Origin: Winogradskyella ludwigii
Lineage (GTDB): Bacteria; Bacteroidota; Bacteroidia; Flavobacteriales; Flavobacteriaceae
Assembly: GCF_013403985.1 (NCBI RefSeq)
Contig: NZ_JABFDF010000001.1
Span: forward strand, 558,001-622,000
Reading direction: 5' to 3'
DNA: 64,000 nt
Every line of letters starts with the position of its first letter. The stretch's first letter is position 1. Shown here piece after piece: positions 35,670 to 44,439 of the stretch. A program made the translations under genes and the position numbers. The notes beneath the pieces are model-generated. The model did not search any database. It worked only from the letters and a program-made list of their open reading frames with translations, and was not told where the DNA came from.

Positions 35670-37069
35670 TAGATTTTTGGAACAGTAACTGAACGACCTA
35701 TCCAACAACCAACTTTGATAACTGTACCTGAACAACTACACTGAAAAATATCTGATTTCGAAGGAGCACTACCTCTATAACTTGCTGCCGTTTTAGCCGC
35801 TACAGATCTTAATCTTCCATCTACTCTACCTGCTTTTTCTGCTTCATCTGCTGCTAACCAAAAAACTGCTCTTTTATTAAAGTTAGTATCTCCACAGTTA
35901 TTTGCACTTTTAGCGTACATCGCTGCTATTCTTAAGTGTGGCCCTCCATTAGATGGATTCAATCTTAAAGCTTCTGTATATTGTTGTCTTGCCTTACCAA
36001 AACTACCTCTCTTGTAATTTTTCTCAGCAATCCTCATTACTAATTTCCATTTCTTTAATGGATCTGTTTGTAATTCTAAAGATTGCTTATAGAAACCTTC
36101 TGCTTCAGAAATTTTACCTTCTTTTTCTTTTAATACACCTAAATAATAAGCTGTATCTGCATTAGGATTGATAGCGTTTTTCTGTTGTACAATTGTAATA
36201 AACATTTGGTCGTCTGTACATTCTTTAGCGTATAAACGGTTCATTGCTCTTTGTAACCAAACTTCGTTATTTTTATTCTCTTCAAAATCTCTTTGATAAA
36301 GTGGGATTAACACTTCACAATTAGCTCTATCACCTAACTTCTTATCCATACTAGATAAAATTTTAGTTTCATAGACATCAAGATTAGACTCGTAACTCGC
36401 TTTGTATTGTCCTTCTTTTTTAGTTAAAGTTTCTCCAGCTTCTTCTTTTTCTGCAAGCTTGTTTAATCTTGTAGTGTAACCTTCCATAAGATTTTCTATA
36501 ACCTCATAAACATCATCATACTTATCAAACATTTTTTGAGCATCTGCTGGAGTTTTTGCACCTGCATCATAAATATCTACAGCTAAAGAAAAATAAGTAT
36601 AAAGACCTACTGCGCTATTAAAGTTCTTAACATCTTTGGTATAAGCTTCATCAAACATCGCATAAATTTGCTCATCTGTTTTACTAAGCTCTTTTCTATA
36701 CTTATAAGCCAAGTTAGCTTTATCAACTAAAATTTCACCAAGATCGTATTTAGAAGCATAATACTCTCTACTTTGATCATATAACAGCATTAAATCATTG
36801 ATGTGTGCTATTTGCTCTTCTCCTGTAGAGTTTTCGATTTTATGCTTTAGGATTTTTTCTCCATGTGCATAAATTGCTCTATTAAACTTAGGACACTTTT
36901 CTCTTACAATTTTCCAAGGACCATAAGCATCATCGTATTTTTTACTTTTTACATAACTATCAAAGATTGATAAGTTATTCATACACTCTTCTTGAGCATC
37001 ATCCTGAGCAAATCCTAAGTTAACACTCATAAAAAGTGTTAGTAATAGTATTGTAATTCTCGTCTTCAT
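35669..37069 (-). CDS. Exported tetratricopeptide-repeat protein
   Basis: A 466-residue protein with a signal peptide (ending near NLGFAQ) and several TPR helices, clearest in the second half (NADTAYYLGVLKEKEGKISEAEGFYKQSL and the repeat after it). TPR arrays bind other proteins; the partner is unknown. Its place between an outer-membrane barrel and lptC suggests a role in envelope assembly. It shares TAATG with lptC. Confidence 0.85.
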   Translation of the reverse strand: MKTRITILLLTLFMSVNLGFAQDDAQEECMNNLSIFDSYVKSKKYDDAYGPWKIVREKCPKFNRAIYAHGEKILKHKIENSTGEEQIAHINDLMLLYDQSREYYASKYDLGEILVDKANLAYKYRKELSKTDEQIYAMFDEAYTKDVKNFNSAVGLYTYFSLAVDIYDAGAKTPADAQKMFDKYDDVYEVIENLMEGYTTRLNKLAEKEEAGETLTKKEGQYKASYESNLDVYETKILSSMDKKLGDRANCEVLIPLYQRDFEENKNNEVWLQRAMNRLYAKECTDDQMFITIVQQKNAINPNADTAYYLGVLKEKEGKISEAEGFYKQSLELQTDPLKKWKLVMRIAEKNYKRGSFGKARQQYTEALRLNPSNGGPHLRIAAMYAKSANNCGDTNFNKRAVFWLAADEAEKAGRVDGRLRSVAAKTAASYRGSAPSKSDIFQCSCSGTVIKVGCWIGRSVTVPKI

Positions 37070-37084
37070 CTTTAAATAAGTTTT

Positions 37085-38407
37085 TTAGTTATATTTCTTT
37101 TGTTCAAACCATCTAGAGTTTAAAGATAAACTTACATTGAAGTTTACAAAATTCTCTTGAATTAAATTTTTGTTCGTTGTTCCTCTTTTTCCAAATTCTA
37201 AGCCTAAATTGGCGTTAGAGAATAAACTACGTCTCCCGACTGGTAATCCTACTCCAAAAGACATGCCAAACTCTTTAATTGATTCTTCTTTTACAACTAA
37301 ACCTGAATTAGAAAAGTTAAATCCGGCTCTATATACTACACGTTTAAAGTAACCAGAAAAGGCATTATAGTCCGGAATATAAAATCCACCAACAGCAATT
37401 TTGGAAGCATCTTCGAAAGTTGAAGCTTCACTAGAAAACACAGGATTAGAAAAATCACTTGAACTTTGATATGTATATTCTGTTCCAACAAACCATGATT
37501 TAGGTTTACCAAGTCCTATACCAATTGTCATTGTTGAAGGCAACGTTAATTTTGTTTTGTCTAGGTCTTCCGCCTCTAAGTCTGCGTCAATTGTATTAGA
37601 AACCGCAACAACATCTAAAGTAGATCCATTTAAAGTCACTGTAGAAAAAGATCTTGTATTATCTGAATTAAGCTTACTTCCAGGTGCATAAGTTGCCGTA
37701 GCTGAAAGCTCTAATTTATCACTAACCATAGTTTTATATGATAAGCCAAAGTTTAAATTTAAACCACTTAAATCTGATCTATTAAATTCTCTAGTTTGAT
37801 ACTGTACAACATCTCCGTCTGAAGCGTATGCAATTTCTATAGCGTTATTTTGGATATTCCCGAAGTTATAATTAAAATCTACTCCAAAGCTTAGCTTATC
37901 ATTAATTTGATATCCTAAACCTGCAAATACTCTATTTAAACCTCCTTCGCCAGTATAACGGTTTACCACAACACTATCATCATTGATATCATCGAGTTGG
38001 TAGCCTACTGAAGTATATGGTAATAACCCAAATCCAAAACCAAATTTACCAACAGGAACTGAAATGGCTAAATAGTCAAATATGGTACTGTTTGCGCTTG
38101 CTTCACCAGAATTACTTTTTAAGTTGGTATCAGACATGGTACCAGCTACAGCAAATTTCACAGGTCTACTTTCCCCATTAAAATAAGGTCCATTAATAGG
38201 CTTTCCTGCATAAGCTGCCGGGTTTCGTAAGTTAACGTGAATACTATCTAAGTAAACACCCATACCTCCCATACTACGGTTTTCTACTGTACCTTTAAAC
38301 TTAAGACTTCCAATACCATAAAATGAATATGGAGAACCAGAGCCTTGTTGAGCAAAAGCTGAAGAACTTATGATTGTAATACAAATTACAATAAATCGTT
38401 TTATCAT
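37085..38407 (-). CDS. Outer-membrane beta-barrel protein, OmpP1/FadL-like
   Basis: A 440-residue protein with a signal peptide (ending SSSAFA) and then SPYSFYGIGSLKFKGTVENRSMGGMGV, a start I associate with putative outer-membrane proteins of flavobacteria. Repeated amphipathic strands with alternating aromatic residues and a C-terminal aromatic strand indicate a barrel. A transport role (FadL/OmpP1-like) is possible but not shown. Start shares TAATG with the coaX stop. Confidence 0.8.
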   Translation of the reverse strand: MIKRFIVICITIISSSAFAQQGSGSPYSFYGIGSLKFKGTVENRSMGGMGVYLDSIHVNLRNPAAYAGKPINGPYFNGESRPVKFAVAGTMSDTNLKSNSGEASANSTIFDYLAISVPVGKFGFGFGLLPYTSVGYQLDDINDDSVVVNRYTGEGGLNRVFAGLGYQINDKLSFGVDFNYNFGNIQNNAIEIAYASDGDVVQYQTREFNRSDLSGLNLNFGLSYKTMVSDKLELSATATYAPGSKLNSDNTRSFSTVTLNGSTLDVVAVSNTIDADLEAEDLDKTKLTLPSTMTIGIGLGKPKSWFVGTEYTYQSSSDFSNPVFSSEASTFEDASKIAVGGFYIPDYNAFSGYFKRVVYRAGFNFSNSGLVVKEESIKEFGMSFGVGLPVGRRSLFSNANLGLEFGKRGTTNKNLIQENFVNFNVSLSLNSRWFEQKKYN

Positions 38408-39135
38408 TATTTTGAATTATATTCTAGAATGAAATTTAAACCTTCAAATAGAAAATTTGAATTCGCAAATATGCTATTTTTTAATTGGTTTGACAAAAAA
38501 TTGGTATCTCCTCCTGTTAAAATAACTGTTAAATCTGAATATTCTTGTTGATATTGATCCATTATACCATTTATCTCTGTAATCACTCCGTTAACTATAC
38601 CAGAATGAATTGATGATTCTGTAGAGTCTCCAACGCGTTTAGTTGGCAACTTAGTTTCTAATAACGGAAGATTTGCTGTTAAATTATTTAAACTTTTATA
38701 ACGCAGTCTCAATCCCGGAGATATCGCACCACCAAGATACTCATTGTCTTTGGTTATAAAATCGTAAGTGATACAAGTGCCTGCATCAATAATTAAAACA
38801 TTTTTATTAGGAAATTGATTCACAGAAGAACATACTAAGGCAATACGATCTACCCCTAATGTTTTTGGTGTACTGTAACTATTTTTAAATGGGAATTTTA
38901 ATTCTGTTGATAACTCAATTACATTTAAATCCTTAGTAATAAGTTCAATTTGATCTTTGGATAAATGACCTACAGAAGAAATAATTGCTTTTTTTAACTC
39001 AGGAAAGTCATTTTTTAGCGTTTGATACTGTTCTTTAAACTCATTGAGCTTAAAATTCTGTTTGTAAATTAAATCTCCTGACTTAAAAACAGCAAACTTA
39101 ACATACGTATTTCCCACATCTACGATCAGATTCAT
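38407..39135 (-). CDS. coaX: Type III pantothenate kinase CoaX
   Basis: First step of coenzyme A synthesis: phosphorylates pantothenate. The 242-residue protein has the ASKHA phosphate-binding motif DVGNTYVKFA (6-15), the catalytic DAGTCITYDF and GGAISPGLRLR. Type III kinases need a monovalent cation and are not inhibited by CoA. First gene of the lptC operon; a -7 box lies 21 bp upstream. Confidence 0.95.
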   Translation of the reverse strand: MNLIVDVGNTYVKFAVFKSGDLIYKQNFKLNEFKEQYQTLKNDFPELKKAIISSVGHLSKDQIELITKDLNVIELSTELKFPFKNSYSTPKTLGVDRIALVCSSVNQFPNKNVLIIDAGTCITYDFITKDNEYLGGAISPGLRLRYKSLNNLTANLPLLETKLPTKRVGDSTESSIHSGIVNGVITEINGIMDQYQQEYSDLTVILTGGDTNFLSNQLKNSIFANSNFLFEGLNFILEYNSK

Positions 39136-39155
39136 AGTGAATTCTATATTTTGAT

Positions 39156-39163
39156 CAAAAATA
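39156..39163 (-). promoter_or_regulatory. -7 promoter element of the coaX operon
   Basis: TATTTTTG on the minus strand matches TAnnTTTG exactly, 21 bp upstream of the coaX ATG. No convincing -33 is seen in the T-rich stretch upstream. The remaining 39164-39372 is AT-rich with no ORF or structure I can support. Confidence 0.45.
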
Positions 39164-39372
39164 CATCAAAAAAATCATCATTTTTTTTACTACTTAAATT
39201 ATTCTTCAACATATAATGAAATCTAATTTTAACAAAAAAAACAAAATATAACTAACTCTACACTTGAACCTTACAAATACTACTATCGCAATATATTTAA
39301 ATTAAATTATGATTCATTTTTACATTTACTGATCATAATCAATTTATAATTTCAAATTTTATCAAATTCTTT

Positions 39373-39402
39373 TTGCAAATAATAAAAATGCGTTTATATT
39401 TG
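39373..39402 (+). promoter_or_regulatory. Promoter of tRNA-Phe (-33 TTG, -7 TATATTTG)
   Basis: TTTTTG ends at 39375 and TATATTTG spans 39395-39402, with 19 nt between. Both elements and the spacing match the Bacteroidota sigma-ABfr consensus. Transcription would start near 39408, some 15 nt before the tRNA. Confidence 0.8.
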
Positions 39403-39423
39403 CACCCGCTTAACAAAGCAATT

Positions 39424-39499
39424 GGTGCCTTAGCTCAGTTGGTAGAGCAAAGGACTGAAAATCCTTGTGTCCCTGGTTCGATTCCTGGAGGCACCACCA
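39424..39499 (+). tRNA. tRNA-Phe (anticodon GAA)
   Basis: A full cloverleaf can be drawn: acceptor GGTGCCT with AGGCACC, D-arm GCTC...GAGC, anticodon arm AAGGA with loop CTGAAAA (anticodon GAA at 34-36), T-arm CCTGG with loop TTCGATT, and discriminator A. The 73-nt body ends at 39496 and the CCA end is encoded (39497-39499). It has its own promoter and terminator. Confidence 0.98.
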
Positions 39500-39506
39500 C
39501 CTTAAC
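39494..39506. repeat. 13-bp direct repeat, copy 1 (tRNA 3' end)
   Basis: CCACCACCTTAAC begins in the last bases of tRNA-Phe and recurs exactly at 40010-40022. Both copies are followed by a plus-strand terminator hairpin. Either a remnant attachment site or a shared terminator context; too short to decide. Confidence 0.45.
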
Positions 39507-39544
39507 CTGTAACTATCTATTTAATAGAATGTTACAGGTTTTTT
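39504..39544 (+). terminator. Rho-independent terminator of tRNA-Phe
   Basis: AACCTGTAAC (39504-39513) pairs perfectly with GTTACAGGTT (39531-39540), with an inner CTAT/ATAG stem in the loop, and runs into T (39539-39544). It starts 5 bp after the CCA. Confidence 0.88.
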
Positions 39545-39778
39545 GGTTTCATAGGGTACTCAGAAGGGTGTTATTAAATACTTTTTCCTTAATACGCCAT
39601 ATTAGAACAACCTCAGTTTTAAGCAAATGCCTTTAATCTTGATAAGTTATTCCTAACAGAATATCATCTAATTAAAAAATCTTAAAATATATCTTAATTT
39701 TATAACTAATATAAACCCCAAATGAGCACCATCTTTAAGATTCAACCATAGACTCATGAAGCTAATCATATATATTTT
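39545..39778. other. Non-coding interval, nothing identified
   Basis: AT-rich sequence between the tRNA terminator and the next small ORF. I find no ORF with coding character, no tRNA-like fold and no repeat. Confidence 0.5.
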
Positions 39779-39946
39779 ATGAAAAAAGAAACCGAAATGC
39801 ACAATAAGATACTAGAGGATATAGAATCTTGTGGCTTATCATCAGCAGAGGAAGTGTATATAGATATCGATTTATCAATACGTTACAAACCGTTATTCGA
39901 AGAACATCTAAACATAGGGCTATCGGATAAGAATAAGACAAAGTAA
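39779..39946 (+). CDS. Hypothetical small protein (55 residues)
   Basis: A short plus-strand frame from ATG to TAA encodes an acidic, soluble 55-residue peptide starting MKKETEMHNKILEDIESCG. I do not recognise it. In favour: it is the only frame of note in a 600-bp gap and a good plus-strand terminator lies about 80 bp downstream. Against: no consensus promoter is visible and the composition is unremarkable. It could be a chance frame or a decayed gene. Confidence 0.35.
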   Translation: MKKETEMHNKILEDIESCGLSSAEEVYIDIDLSIRYKPLFEEHLNIGLSDKNKTK

Positions 39947-40009
39947 ACTTTTTGAAACAACACAGATTCACCTTTTAGTGAACTGATAATCAACAAACCT
40001 CTTAAGAAC

Positions 40010-40022
40010 CCACCACCTTAAC
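40010..40022. repeat. 13-bp direct repeat, copy 2
   Basis: Exact second copy of the CCACCACCTTAAC sequence that overlaps the tRNA-Phe 3' end at 39494-39506, 516 bp away, again directly before a terminator hairpin. Confidence 0.45.
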
Positions 40023-40023
40023 A

Positions 40024-40047
40024 CGATTCTCACGAATCGGTTTTTTT
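40024..40047 (+). terminator. Rho-independent terminator on the plus strand
   Basis: CGATTC (40024-40029), loop TCAC, GAATCG (40034-40039), then G and seven T. It shows that something is transcribed on the plus strand after the tRNA terminator, probably the small ORF at 39779 or an untranslated RNA. Confidence 0.75.
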
Positions 40048-40097
40048 AGTTTTATATCTTAAATTCTGTTTAAGAAGTCATTGTAAAAGTATCTAAA

Positions 40098-40129
40098 ACA
40101 AAAAAATCAAGGTGTAGGGACCTTGATTT
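40098..40129 (-). terminator. Terminator of the polysaccharide-utilisation locus
   Basis: AAATCAAGGT (40104-40113) pairs perfectly with ACCTTGATTT (40120-40129) around a 6-nt loop. On the minus strand a T-rich tract follows (through 40098). It lies 32 bp past the last gene of the locus (40162). Confidence 0.85.
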
Positions 40130-40161
40130 CTTTTATTCAACAAATATTTAAAACTCAGACT

Positions 40162-41538
40162 TTACTCCCAAAACCCTTCAATCTCTTCTAAAGACTTTCC
40201 TTTTGTTTCTGGTATAAACTTATAGGTTACATAAACTATAACTAAAATAAAGGCTATAAAGATGTAATAAGGTAATGACCCGTTCCATGGCTCACTGTTA
40301 TTCATTTCACTTCCCATAACTACTGGAAATGATTGAGACACTACATAATTAGCTGCCCATTGTGCTGCAACAGCTACAGACATCGCAACACTTCTTATTT
40401 TATTAGGAAACATTTCTGCCAGTAAAACCCAAACAACAGGTCCCATAGATAATGCAAAAGATGCTATAAACATTAATACCCCAATTAATGACCATATACC
40501 TACATTTCCTTGCTGTAATGTAATTCCTAGAAGCAAAAATCCAATAATCATACCTACAGATCCTATATACAATAACGGTTTTCTACCAAATTTATCTACT
40601 GTAAACATCGCTACGAAAGTGAATATTAAATTAACAAATGCCAATAGTATTTGCTGTGCAAGCACGTCTTCTTTACCAAAACCTAGTGCTTTTTCAAAAA
40701 TATCAGCTCCATAATATAATACGGCATTAATCCCTGTAAACTGCTGTAAAACTGAAAGCACAGTACCAATAGCAATTATTGCTAATATGCCTTTAGAAAA
40801 ATAGCTCACTTTAATACCATCGTTAGTTTCATTTAGAGATGCTTTAATATTATGTAACTCTTTTGAAGCTAATTCATCTCCGTTTATTTTTTGTAAAACA
40901 GCTAATGCTGCTGTTTCTTTACCTTTTAAAGCTAACCACCTTGGACTCTTAGGCACAATAAACAACAGAACTAAAAATAAAATACTTGGTATCAATTCTG
41001 ACCAAAACATTCTTCTCCATCCAAATTCTATATTCTCTGCAACCGTTAAATCGTTACCAATAAAATAAGTAGCTAGGAATACCACAAAGAAACCAATAAC
41101 AATTGCTAATTGATAATAGGTTACCATTCGACCTCTAATGTCTGAAGGTGCTATTTCTGCAATATACATCGGTGCATTCATTGACGCTACACCAATACCT
41201 AAACCTCCAATAATTCTAAAAACAACCAACATGCTTACACTTTGAGGCAAGAATTCTGGCAAACCAGAACCATAAGCCGAAACCGTAAAAAATATAGCCG
41301 ATATGATTAAAGACCATTTTCGACCTATTTTAATACTCAATGGACCTGCAACAATAGCACCTACAAAACATCCTAAAAGCGCACTACCAACAACCCATCC
41401 TTTTAACGCATCACTTAAACCAAAATGCTCTGTAAGGTAAAATTGTGCACCATTAATTACGCCTGTATCATACCCAAAAAGCAAACCTCCTAAAGCGGAA
41501 ACGGCTGCAATTAATAATAAGAAAACACTTTTTTTCAT
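40162..41538 (-). CDS. MFS sugar porter (sugar:H+ symporter, XylE/GalP-like)
   Basis: Inner-membrane transporter of 458 residues and about twelve membrane helices. Signatures are GGLLFGYDTGVINGA (18-32), GRKWSLI after helix 2, VPKSPRWL in the central loop, QQFTGINAVLYY and PETKGKSLEEIE at the end. These are the standard marks of the sugar porter family. As the last gene of the locus it probably imports the released monosaccharide, most likely glucose if the substrate is a glucan. Confidence 0.92.
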   Translation of the reverse strand: MKKSVFLLLIAAVSALGGLLFGYDTGVINGAQFYLTEHFGLSDALKGWVVGSALLGCFVGAIVAGPLSIKIGRKWSLIISAIFFTVSAYGSGLPEFLPQSVSMLVVFRIIGGLGIGVASMNAPMYIAEIAPSDIRGRMVTYYQLAIVIGFFVVFLATYFIGNDLTVAENIEFGWRRMFWSELIPSILFLVLLFIVPKSPRWLALKGKETAALAVLQKINGDELASKELHNIKASLNETNDGIKVSYFSKGILAIIAIGTVLSVLQQFTGINAVLYYGADIFEKALGFGKEDVLAQQILLAFVNLIFTFVAMFTVDKFGRKPLLYIGSVGMIIGFLLLGITLQQGNVGIWSLIGVLMFIASFALSMGPVVWVLLAEMFPNKIRSVAMSVAVAAQWAANYVVSQSFPVVMGSEMNNSEPWNGSLPYYIFIAFILVIVYVTYKFIPETKGKSLEEIEGFWE

Positions 41539-41609
41539 TTTATATATTTATTTAATATTAGTTAGAGTTTTAATTTATTGATGAAATATTGAACTTTCTC
41601 GTTTCATAA

Positions 41610-43457
41610 CTACTTTACAAAAATTATATCACTCTGTTCAGAAATTCCGTTTTCATTATACGCTTCTATCGTAAAATAATACGGTGTATCACGATCTAAA
41701 GAACGCATAAAATGTTCGTTAGTATCATAAACTTGCCAAGACTGATAGAGTTTATCTTCTGCAATTCCCCAACGAATATTATAGCCTTGAGCTCCTTCTA
41801 TTGGATTCCAAGAAAATGATACATCTCTGCGGTCCTCTTGCCTTTTTACTTCAAATTCTGAAACCTTCGCTGGCTTTTCACCCAGACCTAAACCAAACAC
41901 TCTAAACTCTGACATCGCAAAGTTTGCGCCAGGCACTTTTTTATTGTTATAACGCACATACTTTGCCTTTACGGATTCATCTAATACAATGTAAGCATTT
42001 GGTGTATCTTTTTCGCTATTACTTCTGTCTACTACAGTTTGCCATTTGGCACCATCTTCTGAAACTTCGATAGTAAATTGATGTTTCAACCCTTCCACTC
42101 GTGTATAAATTCCAGAATCATGATCATGAAAATTCAACTGAAAAGCATTGATGTTACCAGCCTTCTGCATTTCAATGGTTATCCATTGTTTATCGTCATT
42201 AGCTTCTGCGACCCAAAATGTTTTAGGGTTTTCATCCGTTAATATTTTAGACGTTATTTCACCATTCTTATCTTTTTCGAGCGGTAATTCTGTAACTTTT
42301 ACTTCGTCATCATTCGATGTAAATTTCATAATCTGCATTAATGAAGACGACACCGTAACATCTCCTTTATAAGACAGCAACATCCAACCATTGTGCTGTC
42401 CTGCTTTTGTAGGATGACTAGAACCAAAACGCGGATAATCTCCATAAGCAGTATTGGTGTACATTAAACCATCGGCATCAAAATAAGTAGGAAACATGCA
42501 CAAACGACGTTCCCATTGCGAATTAGAGGCCAGCGCCATCGTGGCAAAGTGCCAATATTGTCCATTGGTTTGTTTTACCGTTATTCCGTGTCCCGCACCA
42601 TTTGTAAATCCACCAGGCTTAAAGCTCATAGGATTATTTTTCATATATGTGAAAGGTCCAAGTGGTGTGTCTCCAACATAAACGCCATCTGCATATACAT
42701 TAAATTGTGTGCCAGGTGCTGCGTATTGTAAATAATATTTTCCATTGTGTTTGGTCATGGAAGCTCCTTCCATATAACCTTCTTTTAAAGTAGGATGAAA
42801 GTTGTTTTCCCCAAAACGTTCCCATCCATGTTCTTCTTCAACAAGATTGAATAATTCTTTCTGAACTCCTGTTTCTAAAAAACGATCGTCTTTATTCAAC
42901 ATTTTTACATGAAGTGGATTCACATTAGAAGAGCCCCAATACAGGTAGGTTTCACCATCATCGTCTATAAATAATTCTGAATCTTGAATATTCGTAGATA
43001 TAGATGCGGTTGGTGTCCATTTCCCTTCTTTTGGATTATCTGTGTAAAGAATACTTCCGTAACCAGAAGGATTACCAGCAAAGTACACTAACGAATCTTT
43101 GTAATTAAAAGCTGTTGGTGCATTACTACCTTCAAAAAACCATTGCTGCGGCTTAATAAAATTCCAATTGATAAGATCTTTAGAATGCCAATACCCAAAA
43201 GAGCGCGTTACAAACATGTAGTATTCTCCTTTGAATTCTATAACCGCTGGATCTGCACCTGAACGGTACGATTTATTTTGGGTTGAATTGTAAACCATAT
43301 AGGTGTAATCTATATCTAATGGATTGATATAGGTGTCAAGTCCTTTTATTAATTCTGATTTACCTTTGGTATTAGAAAGTTCTTCTGAATGCTGACTCTT
43401 ATCGTTATTACACGAAAAAAGAAATGCTATTGTGAATAGAAAAAGTAATTTTTTCAT
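41610..43457 (-). CDS. GH43-family glycosidase lipoprotein with F5/8C and fibronectin III domains
   Basis: A 615-residue lipoprotein (lipobox FLFSC, Cys-16). The N-terminal five-bladed propeller shows the three GH43/62 acidic residues: Asp in SGADPAVI, Asp in QDSELFIDDDG and Glu in YMEGASMTKHNG. A discoidin-like F5/8 type C module follows (about 395-525) and a fibronectin III domain closes the protein. GH43 enzymes usually remove arabinose, xylose or galactose; the substrate here cannot be told. It may cut side groups before the GH144 and GH3 enzymes act. Confidence 0.88.
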   Translation of the reverse strand: MKKLLFLFTIAFLFSCNNDKSQHSEELSNTKGKSELIKGLDTYINPLDIDYTYMVYNSTQNKSYRSGADPAVIEFKGEYYMFVTRSFGYWHSKDLINWNFIKPQQWFFEGSNAPTAFNYKDSLVYFAGNPSGYGSILYTDNPKEGKWTPTASISTNIQDSELFIDDDGETYLYWGSSNVNPLHVKMLNKDDRFLETGVQKELFNLVEEEHGWERFGENNFHPTLKEGYMEGASMTKHNGKYYLQYAAPGTQFNVYADGVYVGDTPLGPFTYMKNNPMSFKPGGFTNGAGHGITVKQTNGQYWHFATMALASNSQWERRLCMFPTYFDADGLMYTNTAYGDYPRFGSSHPTKAGQHNGWMLLSYKGDVTVSSSLMQIMKFTSNDDEVKVTELPLEKDKNGEITSKILTDENPKTFWVAEANDDKQWITIEMQKAGNINAFQLNFHDHDSGIYTRVEGLKHQFTIEVSEDGAKWQTVVDRSNSEKDTPNAYIVLDESVKAKYVRYNNKKVPGANFAMSEFRVFGLGLGEKPAKVSEFEVKRQEDRRDVSFSWNPIEGAQGYNIRWGIAEDKLYQSWQVYDTNEHFMRSLDRDTPYYFTIEAYNENGISEQSDIIFVK

Positions 43458-43459
43458 GC

Positions 43460-44401
43460 TTATTTAGTTCTTATAATTTTAGTTTGAATGACTTCTTTAT
43501 TTAGCATCGTTTGCTCAAAAAAGTGGAATACCTTCTCTAAATCTTCAAAAGGAATTCGGGCAATCTCATGACCACCACCTTTAACTATATTGAAAGAATA
43601 TGCTATACCTAATGCCTCTAACTTTTCAATAATAATTGCAGAACCATCTAACCTAAAGTAACCAGGTTGTTTAGCATCACAAAGATGATGTGATGCATTT
43701 CCGTAAGGCACATAATTATCTTTTGTTCCGTGATATAAAACTGCTGGAACTGCATTTTCTTCAGTAATATATCTCGCATCAACAATTGCACCTGCACAGG
43801 CAAACACACCTGCAAATTTCGCATTAGCGTATACTTCTTTATTCTTAACAAAATAATCCTTCATAAACACGGCATTTAGCATTCCCTCCGCTCCCGCACT
43901 ACTTCCACCTGCTATAATTTTAGTTGGATCAATTTGTAACTTATGCGCATGTTCAACTAAAAATTTTGCAGCATCTAAATAATCGATTGCAGCTTGTTTA
44001 AAAGTTTCTAGTTTTTCATCCTTGGTACAATCGCAACCAAATCCCGTAGTTTTATTTTTTCTAAGTAAACGGTAATCGATAGAAACACCTATATAATTTT
44101 GTTTTTCAGCTGCATATTTAACCAAATTACTATCATCTGGATACGCTCGATGACTACCTGAAAACCCACCACCATGCATCCACAATAACACAGGAAGTGA
44201 ATCTGATGTTTTAATATTTTTAGGCGTGAATACGTCCATTTTTAAGGTATCTACTCCCTTTATAGCATAAGTATAAGTTTTGAAATTAATTTGATTTCCA
44301 GAAACCTTAACATCTGAATTAATCACCTGATTTTGAGCAACAATTTGACATGAAAAAGCCACACATAACAATAAGAATAGGGATTTGCACTTAAAATTCA
44401 T
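43460..44401 (-). CDS. Secreted alpha/beta-hydrolase, esterase/lipase type
   Basis: From the ATG chosen the protein has 313 residues and opens with a signal peptide (MNFKCKSLFLLLCVAFSC). The oxyanion motif HGGGFSGSHR, nucleophile elbow GGSSAGAEG and base in GGGHEI match carbohydrate-esterase-like BD-FAE/lipase_3 hydrolases. ATGs at 44428 and 44410 would add up to nine residues before the signal. Within the locus it probably removes acyl groups from the glycan. Two bp separate it from the GH43 gene. Confidence 0.85.
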   Translation of the reverse strand: MNFKCKSLFLLLCVAFSCQIVAQNQVINSDVKVSGNQINFKTYTYAIKGVDTLKMDVFTPKNIKTSDSLPVLLWMHGGGFSGSHRAYPDDSNLVKYAAEKQNYIGVSIDYRLLRKNKTTGFGCDCTKDEKLETFKQAAIDYLDAAKFLVEHAHKLQIDPTKIIAGGSSAGAEGMLNAVFMKDYFVKNKEVYANAKFAGVFACAGAIVDARYITEENAVPAVLYHGTKDNYVPYGNASHHLCDAKQPGYFRLDGSAIIIEKLEALGIAYSFNIVKGGGHEIARIPFEDLEKVFHFFEQTMLNKEVIQTKIIRTK

Positions 44402-44439
44402 ATGTGGCATAGGGTTGCTATTAATCAATTATGGTAATA

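Noticed and set aside
35670-35735. Upstream ATG extension of lptC
   Set aside because: It reads through the end of the TPR gene and places 22 polar residues before a good lipoprotein signal.
39373-39636. Open frame of 87 codons on the plus strand
   Set aside because: It runs through the tRNA-Phe gene, its promoter and its terminator; the frame is accidental.
39777-39971. Minus-strand frame of 64 codons
   Set aside because: It lies antisense to the small ORF at 39779-39946, has a rare-residue composition and no promoter or neighbour; no support.
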